From assembly GCA_020736575.1 (NCBI GenBank), contig JAGPYM010000016.1, forward strand, positions 558,001 to 622,000: a stretch of 64,000 nucleotides of DNA, written 5' to 3'. How positions within the stretch are numbered: position 1 is the first letter of the stretch; each line of letters starts with the position of its first letter. This DNA is from Thelonectria olida. Lineage: Eukaryota; Ascomycota; Sordariomycetes; Hypocreales; Nectriaceae. A model generated the notes under the pieces. That model searched no databases. It saw nothing but the letters and a program-made list of their open reading frames with translations, and was not told the origin of the DNA. Positions 11,402 to 19,289 of this stretch are shown here, piece by piece. Made by a program: the position numbers and the translations under genes.

Positions 11402-12913
11402 ATGGACTCGGACAGCCCAGCTTTGGTCTTCATCAACAAGGACTCAACCTCTCGCAACCTGACTCGATCGGAGGACGGGGAGAGAGCTTTCATCCTGAGC
11501 CACGTTCAACGGCAACGCCGGAGCAAGACTGGCAATTCAAGACAAAATGAAGAACCGTGGGCGAAATTTACGACGCGTATCCCAGCTCGGCAAGCGACTG
11601 TTCCTTCAAAGGCATCTTTACACAGTCGTGACGAAACCCGGGGAGAACAAGCCGTTGCATTATCGAAATCGCCTTCGCACAATGCCTCTGAGCCTTTCTA
11701 CTGCACCATTGCCGCCATGGACGCTGGGAACCACGCCATGCTTCATTTCACCTTCGATCGAGCCGCAAAACACACCTTCCTCGCCGAAGCCTTTGTACCT
11801 GCATCGAGGCTAACGAGCGTACCGTACATGAGACATGACAAGATCATCATTGCCCGACTGAAGCGGTGTGTCGAGGATAAAGCACTTATGTACTCTACAA
11901 TTGCATATGGTTCGAGCTGTCTTGCGTGGATGGGTGGCATCCAAGAGAACCATCGTCAACCAGGGTACTTTGTAGGACAGGCTCTCGAAGCCCTTCGCCT
12001 GCATCTTTCCCAGTCTTCGGCAGTACCCATTGACGACTGGTTACTCCTGTCCGTGTATGGGCTTGCCATCACGGCTTTCTGGAATTCAGTCCCGATTCTC
12101 TGGTCACGATGCCCAGAGCGGTACACTACGATGCTCGGGGAGAACAACGACACACAGGGTTGTCGAGTACATCTACGCGCGTTGTTGAAGCTGGTCACCG
12201 ATGCGGGGGGGTGGGCAAGATTTGACAAGTACGTGCTTGAAAGTGCAACTCTAGTCGATAAATATCTGGCATGGGATTTGACGCAGCCCATCCTAGCATC
12301 AACCTGGAATTCAGAAGCCTTGGTGACCCGTATCCCGAACCCTGAGCACAATGACATTACCACAGGCTTCGGGACAGGATTCAATAATCTTGAGCTACCC
12401 CCCAATCTCTTATATTGCATCTCCAGCATTGTCAACTATACGAACTACGCCCAAGAGTATTGGGCAGGTTCTGCGAGATCATCTAATACCGAATCCCTGC
12501 TGTTTCTCGAACTACAGGCCATCACCTGTCGTCTCCTCTCCTTTGCCACTCTTATTGAACTGAGTGAGTGTGTTCGGCTCGCTACTCCCATATTCATTCT
12601 GAATGCAACCAACTACCACGGCGCACAGGCATCTGCCAGTGGGCTTCTGGTTCATCTTCAGTCTGGGTTAATATCTGCACGATTCTGGGAGGATAGTTTT
12701 GATGAGGGGATGAGATTTTGGTGCCTTTTCACCACAGCTATGGCGACACAGTCATGCCCAAGTCGTGACTGGTTCGTGAGCAAGGCTCGCAGTTTCTACG
12801 CAAGCAAAATCACTGTAGACTCATTGCTCGACAGGCTCGGGCAATATCTATTTATTGTGAGTCGACAAAGGGGACAGGTACTAGGCTTATGGCATAGATT
12901 ATTTGCTATTTGA
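11402..12913 (+). CDS. Transcription-factor-like protein without zinc cluster, 503 aa
   Basis: Intronless, complete. The N-terminus is a short VFINKDSTSR-type start followed by a basic patch (HVQRQRRSKTGNSRQ). The rest is a helical domain (for example SLTYA-like helices, FWNSVPILWSRCPERY, CRVHLRALLKLV) matching the regulatory region of fungal zinc-cluster factors. I see no C-x2-C zinc cluster, bZIP or other DNA-binding domain. Proteins of this layout are common in Sordariomycete accessory regions and are usually annotated as transcription-factor-domain or hypothetical proteins. Any role as a co-regulator is inference. The start at 11402 is the first Met, and the shape of the N-terminus is what the family shows. 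Confidence 0.75.
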   Translation: MDSDSPALVFINKDSTSRNLTRSEDGERAFILSHVQRQRRSKTGNSRQNEEPWAKFTTRIPARQATVPSKASLHSRDETRGEQAVALSKSPSHNASEPFYCTIAAMDAGNHAMLHFTFDRAAKHTFLAEAFVPASRLTSVPYMRHDKIIIARLKRCVEDKALMYSTIAYGSSCLAWMGGIQENHRQPGYFVGQALEALRLHLSQSSAVPIDDWLLLSVYGLAITAFWNSVPILWSRCPERYTTMLGENNDTQGCRVHLRALLKLVTDAGGWARFDKYVLESATLVDKYLAWDLTQPILASTWNSEALVTRIPNPEHNDITTGFGTGFNNLELPPNLLYCISSIVNYTNYAQEYWAGSARSSNTESLLFLELQAITCRLLSFATLIELSECVRLATPIFILNATNYHGAQASASGLLVHLQSGLISARFWEDSFDEGMRFWCLFTTAMATQSCPSRDWFVSKARSFYASKITVDSLLDRLGQYLFIVSRQRGQVLGLWHRLFAI

Positions 12914-13631
12914 GCGGGATAGGTGTCTAATGAAGATTCTTAAAGGGTCGGTTGTGCAATAGCCTTGCCACAACTCTATCGAACTTGCAACACCCGACTG
13001 ACCATGTTTCTACCTTCCTAATACCGTAAGACCATGGATAGTGCGGTGGTATCCCACTATCCTGGACTGATCGTGACCCTTTTGTAGATGGCCAGAGCCT
13101 TTCAACTCCTGCAGCTGCTCTCTTGGCGTCCTTTAGCTCATTGATCTCTTTGGCCATCACGACATGGCCTAATGTCCGATTCTACCTTCACAAAACCCTT
13201 CATATCACCTTGCCATTCAGTATCATAAGCGAGCAGATTATGTTCGCACCCCATCCTTTTTCGCAGTGGATGACCTCACAGACGCCATCAACGCCCTAGA
13301 AAGAAAGCACAAAGTCCTTCTCGAGGACTTTTTGGCTCGGATTGAAATGGGATGATGTGTCCGGGTAGTATAAGAACAACAGCGGCGATTCATATAGGTA
13401 TCGGAATATCGATCGTTGCATCACTTCCCCGTAGACTGAACATCTCAACAGAAGAAACCCAGTCGAGGTAGGTAATATAATAGAAGTCAAATAGGTTCAT
13501 TAAGCTACATATCCATAAGAAAGAATAATTCAGCACCACGCAAAGGCACACACATGTTAAGAACTAGAAAATGTGAATCCCACTCCTGAGGAGATATTAG
13601 TCGGCTGGAAAATTTCCTTCGTGGAGGAGAT
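12914..13631. other. Gene-free stretch, possible old coding remnant
   Basis: Minus-strand frames around 13490-13296 and 13160-12927 have protein-like composition (for example FLYYPDTSSHFNPSQ) but stops separate them and no splice sites join them. Perhaps a decayed gene; I cannot name it. Confidence 0.3.
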
Positions 13632-15178
13632 TTACCCAAGGTTGTACTGCTTTCTCTCCTGCGCACTCATCAGGGTAATATCGTGGTGCTGCCCTCCAAA
13701 CTGAGGCTTCGCGCGAGGACCGTCTCTTCCGGCATGGTCGTTGGCGTACGACTTGACCTAAACGACTCGTTAATCCATCACCACGCTCAGAAGGTTGCCA
13801 CAAGGACTTACACTGGCGGTCCAGTTGATGGAATCCCATCTGTCCATCTGTAAGGCCTTCTCGCCGCGTGCCGCCTTGATCTCGGAAAGCTGCTCGCCAA
13901 AGTCGGATGGCACGGCCAGATCAATCTGGGCCTCCTCCGCCAAGTCAATGAGTTTGTAGATCCAAGAAATGTGCTCTTCGTCAATTTCAGTGTCAGTGTG
14001 TTCGTCCCAAGCCCATCTGATCAGCATGGCTAGCATAATGCCGATGTTGCGAACGTCTGATCTAGGCTTGAAGACGTCCTGCTTCTGGAGCACAGTGATG
14101 GCAGTGAGAACCAGTAAGCCAACCATCTCGATGATCTTGCTGATACGCTCGCCGTCTTCACACACTATCAAGTAGTAAGCAAAAGATCAAGACGGGAGTT
14201 TTTGCGAGTCGCTTACTTCCAAAGTCCACTAGGCTGCTGCGAAGGAACAGGACAAGACCCTCGACTTCGGGCCAAATATCACGGTAGCTGGCCGTCTTGG
14301 GCTTGGTTACATCGCTGAATCGCTGGAACTACACCGAACTCTTAGCCAGGTGACACCAACAAGCGAGCCGGGAGGCGCCTTACAATATTCTCCATGACCT
14401 CAATCACGCCAAAGTTGCTAAAGTCGTTGTAGATGTGCATGTTGAAGTCGTCTTGATCGCGCTTGAGAGTCTCCTGGGTCCACCATTGCTCTCGATCGAG
14501 CCCGAGCACAGTAGAGACCCAAGGCCAGTCGGGATGAAGTGATGCGAGCTTCATATGAGGTTGCTTTTCGTCTTTTTCCTTGTTGGAAGGCTTGTCGCGT
14601 TCAGCTTCACCTTCCTCGTCATCCTCTTCGTCTTCCTCATCTCCATCCTCTTCATCCTCCTCATCACTATCATCGCCTTCTCTCCTGGGCTTGAATCGGC
14701 AAACAAAGTCCCAGTCATCGTTGCCTTCATCCTCGGGGACAGGCACGTCCTTCTTCAAGGCTTCCTCTTGCTTCTTCCAGTTGGTGGCTGAAAGTTTGAG
14801 CTTTGTTTTGTTCATCACCAACCAAGGCAAGTGATCCTCCCACCACTGGCGGCTCCCAAGGGTCATCTCGCGACCGGGGGTTGCGTCGATACCGGCCACC
14901 CAACGATCAGGCATGGGGATCTTGTCAATAACTTTGGCGCATTCCTTCAGCATTACCTAGGGCATGAAGAATCCGCCCTTAGGACCACGTCGAATTCAGC
15001 GCGTGCGAGTGGTTTGACTGGGCTGCACACTGTCGCCAGCTTCAGCTTCTTCTGCGGGAGGAGCATCAGGCTGTGCTTTCTTGTTCTTGGCGGTTCTCTT
15101 GGATGCTGGCTGACGCGCATTGTCGCCGCCCTCGTCTAGAGCACGCTTGTTCTTTGCTGCTGATCTTTTAGGTGGCAT
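13632..15178 (-). CDS. Conserved fungal protein with acidic tract, 437 aa
   Basis: Function not recognised. Five exons fit: 15178-15029, 14956-14384, 14328-14217, 14164-13812 and 13757-13632, with every junction in phase. The N-terminus (MPPKRSAAKNKRAL) is Lys/Arg/Ala-rich and looks like a nuclear or nucleolar tail. A long Asp/Glu tract lies at about 14685-14590 (DSDEEDEEDGDEEDEE), followed by a Trp-rich, helical C-terminal half. The first junction uses a weak donor (GTGCAG); without that intron the frame meets a TGA and a TAG, so the first intron is the least certain part. The overall layout matches a family of fungal proteins of unknown function that start MPPKRSA. Confidence 0.7.
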
Positions 15179-15481
15179 CTTTGCTTGATGATTGGAGTGA
15201 CAGATGCGATGTTAAGGCGCGATGTTGACGCGTTAAAGGAGGTGTATGACGGACAATCTGGGGAAATTAATTGTTAGGGGGGATGGGTTTTAGTTCACCT
15301 GTTCGCTCCTGGACGACGTTACGTCATGAGGAAGCCACCAAAAAAGCAATTCTTGGAGTTGACCTTGCAAAAGGAGCAAGTAAGTGAAAGGGGAGTGAAG
15401 AAAAATATGCATTTTGCAAATGGTAGGTCCTTATTTGCTTGATATTCGAGTTCTTGACTACCTACCTAGGTACCTAACTCA
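15179..15481. other. Short intergenic region
   Basis: Between the 3' end of the F-box gene and the 5' end of the acidic-tract gene, both on the minus strand. A T/A-rich stretch lies near 15390-15430. No gene supported. Confidence 0.4.
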
Positions 15482-16447
15482 TCAATGCATCCACAGGCTG
15501 TCTTGCTTTGCCGCTTCCATCAACCATTCTCTGCACGCGTGGTCGCTTCTCTTCAGCATGCGCTCTGCCACAGGCACGTCAAACGACGAGACGTGCATCA
15601 GTCCCGACGGATCGTGCAATTCCCAATCTGTCTTGTCAAGAAGCGGCGGGCTGAATTCATGGTCGACGAGACAGATCTTTAGAGGTCGGGCGCAGGACGG
15701 ATCCCCGCCCTCTTCCTGCCAATGTGCACTGATGGCCTGTTTGACGTTCCATTTTTGAATGCGCAGCAGATACGGCCGAGCAATGACAACCTCTTCAATC
15801 GTGCGCGATCTGCACACATTCCACCAAAGTCCCTCTTCTGCCAGGTTGACTTGGAACGCTGCCAGGCGTCGCAATTTTGGCCATCGCTGCCCAAAGTCCG
15901 AGTCGCGCCTCCAGAAGTCCAGTGTAGGCAAGCCGCCCGTCGTCACAAACTCTTCCATGTTTGTCAGCGCGGCAATGCCGTCGGATAGCAGGTCATTGAT
16001 GTGCAAATCAATTCCGTCTTCCGAGAGCCTACGAAACGGCAGATCGAGAATAAGGCGACGGACGGAGCTGCCAAGCTGTATGAAAAGGTCCCTGATCAAG
16101 GACGAGGTTTGAGGATGCTGGATCGCTTCCATGTCCAGCCCGATGTAGATGGACGAAGTGCTCATCAAAGGGATGGTCGGCGGAAGGGTTGAGGAGGCGC
16201 TGGACGTCGAGGCGACTAAGCATTGCAAGAATTTACGCAGCCGACCAACTGTGTTCAGATAGACGCAGTGCTGTCGAAAGAAGCGTGTTGCTGGCGCATA
16301 CGTCGCGCGACATACTCGAGCCCATTGGACGAGCAGCTGAGCGTCGTCGGTTGAGATATCAGCGATGAGGCGAGGTCGGCCGCGAGGAAACGAGGCCTCG
16401 AGAATTTGCAGAATGAGCTCAAGGGGGAGGCGGGGCGATTGTTGCAT
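15482..16447 (-). CDS. F-box-type protein, 321 aa
   Basis: Intronless. The first 45 residues (MQQSPRLPLELILQILEAS, then a WARVCRATYAPATRFF helix) match a degenerate fungal F-box: the LPLELILQIL start and a conserved helix ending in an aromatic pair. F-box proteins recruit substrates to SCF ubiquitin ligases through Skp1. The rest shows no WD40 or clear leucine-rich repeat; it looks like the variable C-terminus of the many fungal F-box proteins of unknown target. The ATG at 16447 directly begins the box, with no room for an upstream domain. Confidence 0.7.
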   Translation of the reverse strand: MQQSPRLPLELILQILEASFPRGRPRLIADISTDDAQLLVQWARVCRATYAPATRFFRQHCVYLNTVGRLRKFLQCLVASTSSASSTLPPTIPLMSTSSIYIGLDMEAIQHPQTSSLIRDLFIQLGSSVRRLILDLPFRRLSEDGIDLHINDLLSDGIAALTNMEEFVTTGGLPTLDFWRRDSDFGQRWPKLRRLAAFQVNLAEEGLWWNVCRSRTIEEVVIARPYLLRIQKWNVKQAISAHWQEEGGDPSCARPLKICLVDHEFSPPLLDKTDWELHDPSGLMHVSSFDVPVAERMLKRSDHACREWLMEAAKQDSLWMH

Positions 16448-17910
16448 CTCGTGAGATTAATGAGGGCGTTGGTGTCGCCGTCTGGTGTTTTTCAAAAATT
16501 CTGATATGAACATAGCAGAGACTTCTTTCACCTGAGTAAGTGAGACGGTTGCTGCCTGATCTTGTTCTCCTGTCAGCGGGAAATTCGAATGCAATACAGG
16601 GGCTCAATTGTTTTGGATTGGATAACCAGCGCGCAGGCAGCAACTTTTCTCTAATGGAATTCTTGATTGCCCGTAAGCCAACCCCATTTCCGCTTCAAGA
16701 CTTGCCTGCGAAGAATGCGTCTGCAGTCCATATTTGCAATGTAAAGCCAGTTCTGCTCGTTGTAAAAAGAAGCGAGGTGTGAAACTAGAAAAAAAGTAGA
16801 CAACAATAAAATGAAAGAAGACATATAACAATATCAAAAAACAGCGACGCTGTTGTGGCCACTGTCTGACGCCCAAACCAACCCTGGGCCCTTGTCGATG
16901 ACAAAACAACGGCCACCACCAGCGTTCACCACAGGAAATAGTGTCGGGCGATACAAGCACTTCCTTCAGTTCCCGAAACGTGATATGAGAAGCAATATAT
17001 CGTGCCTGAGAGTCGCCGCCACCATGTTGCGGTGAAGTGGCTTTTTGAGGAAGGCGTCAATTCTTGCCTACACAAAACGACCAGCTACAATGTGAAACAA
17101 GTGTTCAAGTACGCTCTTGCTAACTAACTAGGCCGAAGTCACTGGGCAGAACGAGATGTCTTCTGGCCATAGATATGCGGTTCGAACTCCCAGAAAAGTG
17201 TAGACGTCTTCTCCATTCACAATATTTCGTAAAGCTCTCACCTGCATACGCCCTCAAGGTTTGTAGTCTGAAATTTCGACTCATAATGATGTAAGCGAGA
17301 GCCACTCATCAACTCGCGCTGGATTGCATTTGTCGTCCCCTCAAGGTTCGATAGACTGGAGTCCAAACTCATGATGATGTAAGAGGAAGCCACTCAGCAC
17401 TCATGCGCTTGGTAGTCCCGACGTCCCTCATGAGTGGTCAAAGTCTGCAGCGCTTGTGGGTGTTTTCGGGAATAGGTGCCGAAGGTGCGCTCCTATACCG
17501 ATTACAGTGCTGCGCCATGCTATCTAGACAACGCCTTGCAGTTAGTCGCTGCATGAGCCGCCGCGTAGAATCTTAGTACACCCCCCGCCGTGCCGTGTGT
17601 TTCAGAGTGGTGCGAGGATGAAGGTGACGTTGCCCAGCTATAACCGACAATTCTCAAACTCCAGATGACAGTAGTATATCGATCCCACCAGCCACCACTG
17701 GTGCGGTGCTCAAAATACACTTTATAGCTTCTACGGTGCGGGAAATCATCATTGCATGTGCTGTTGGGTTGGACGTGACCCAGGCTCTTCCCCTTCAGTC
17801 GACCAAGCCATCTATCTATATTACGCCTAACAGCACGCACTGCCCAACCCCACGTCTTTTTTTTCTTTCTTCTTGCCACTCTAAGCTTTAAAGCACTTTG
17901 AATCTCTCCA
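16448..17910. other. Gene-free stretch with a diverged tandem repeat
   Basis: About 1.46 kb between the F-box gene and the small secreted-protein gene, which face away from each other. It contains the 87-bp imperfect duplication listed separately. Open frames on the minus strand (for example 17921-17520) overlap the promoter of the secreted gene and lack protein-like features. Confidence 0.45.
17251..17425. repeat. Diverged direct duplication, about 87-bp unit
   Basis: Two adjacent units begin CCCTCAAGGTT (17251 and 17338). Each contains a near-copy of ACTCATRATGATGTAAG, then a GCCACTCA block. They differ by scattered substitutions and small indels, so the duplication is old. No coding or terminal-repeat structure is associated with it. 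Confidence 0.6.
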
Positions 17911-18769
17911 ATGCATCTCATCAGAGCATTGTGTCTTGTCGGCCTTTTTGGGGCTCTTTCTACACAGCAGGCTCAGGACCCGTCGATTAGCGCGCCCTCA
18001 AACGCTATCGTATGTCTCCGATATCATATTCAATGCTTGGGTACATTTTGCTGACGCCCCGTCCCTAGTACGGACAGTCAGTATTGTTGCAGTTCAGTGG
18101 CACTCACCCGCCGTTCTTTCTTTCTGTCACACCGGGAGATCAATTCGGAACACCTCCTCTCGAAACTATAGGGCCGGTCGTTGGGACGTCATATAGCTGG
18201 TTTGTTGATATTAGTCCAGGAACTTTGGTGAGCCTTACTATAAGGTCAGATCTTACTTCATTGCACTGACCTACGGGGAACTGATGCTAAGTAACTTGCA
18301 CTAGGGATGCACTCGGTGATCTTGCTCAATCAGATTCATTCACCATCGCCCCCGCGGCCACAACACTCATCACAACCACGGACTCTGCCGGAAATAACTT
18401 CACCGTCACCGGCGAGATTATTATATCAGGAAATATCAGCACCACCGTCCCTTGCCGCACTGTTATCACGACCAATGCGGCCGGAGTGACGGTAACTAGC
18501 ACCGAGACAGGCTCATCTGTTGTATGTTGTTCCTCTTGTTCGCCGGAGCTGATAGCTGATACGACTGGGTGCAGTTACCAACAGAATTGCAAAAGGAGAA
18601 ACCAAACTCTCATGCTTTGTCCCCGTTCGCGACAACACCGTTAACTCCAACGGCGTCAATTTCGACACCTACCGTAACTGCAGGAGTGGGCATGCTGGAT
18701 TGGTCAAATGCGGCTTTAGTATCAGTCGAGATATCAGGGTTGTTGACGATATTCTTAGTTCTCCTCTAG
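17911..18769 (+). CDS. Small secreted, probably GPI-anchored Ser/Thr-rich protein, 228 aa
   Basis: Four exons, each too short to stand out alone, join in frame: 17911-18009, 18069-18244, 18305-18521 and 18575-18769. The product has a signal peptide (MHLIRALCLVGLFGALS), a central beta-type segment of about 90 residues (SVLLQFSGTHPPFFLSVTPG, SLTIRDALGDLAQSD), a Thr/Ser-rich stretch that is probably O-glycosylated, and a hydrophobic C-terminus ending FLVLL. This is the layout of fungal GPI-anchored cell-surface proteins, related in style to the Ser-Thr-rich GPI-anchored membrane family. Anchoring and cell-wall location are inferred from the tail. The precise role is unknown. Confidence 0.7.
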
Positions 18770-19289
18770 TACTAAGCGGTTTTAGGAAGGAGAAGCGTAT
18801 TAGCATCTAGAGCAAGACATCTCAGGTCTGTCAGGTCCTCGCCCAAGGCTGTATACTAGTAGCTGAGTGAGACACGAGTTGACAGCCATCATTGACAGTT
18901 GCAGAAGACTATTTCCATTGCAGAGAAAAACAACAGTCTGATCGTATTGCTAGTTCCACAAATGTTTGAACAAGAATGCCTTCTCATGCTCTTCTCGCCG
19001 CCCAAACCGTCACATACGACCATAGCTCTTAAAGAATACTGGATCCCGTCTGCTCTCCGCACGTCAAGCTAAGAAGCGGCGAATTAGTACTCAAGTCGGT
19101 GACGATTGGGGAATCCTCGCTGTTGTATGTTTTTTTAATGCTTCATTTTTGCCCGTGAATCATTTAGAAGTTGTGCACATACAATCACGTTTCATTTTAA
19201 CATGCTTCAGTCGCCGTACATGTAGCTATTTGGAGGAACAGTCTCGAAGCCTGACCAACTCTCATAACATCTTCGTGACCAAACTAGCC
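18770..19289. other. Intergenic, convergent gene ends
   Basis: The secreted-protein gene and the reverse-transcriptase gene end facing each other here. Nothing beyond presumed 3' untranslated sequence is visible. Confidence 0.4.

Noticed and set aside
14957..15028. In-frame TGA and TAG read as nonsense mutations
   Set aside because: An intron with a weak GTGCAG donor and a TAG acceptor removes both and keeps frame, so splicing is the simpler reading.
17520..17921. 133-codon minus-strand frame
   Set aside because: It overlaps the promoter and start of the GPI-type gene and has no domain, signal or composition typical of a protein.
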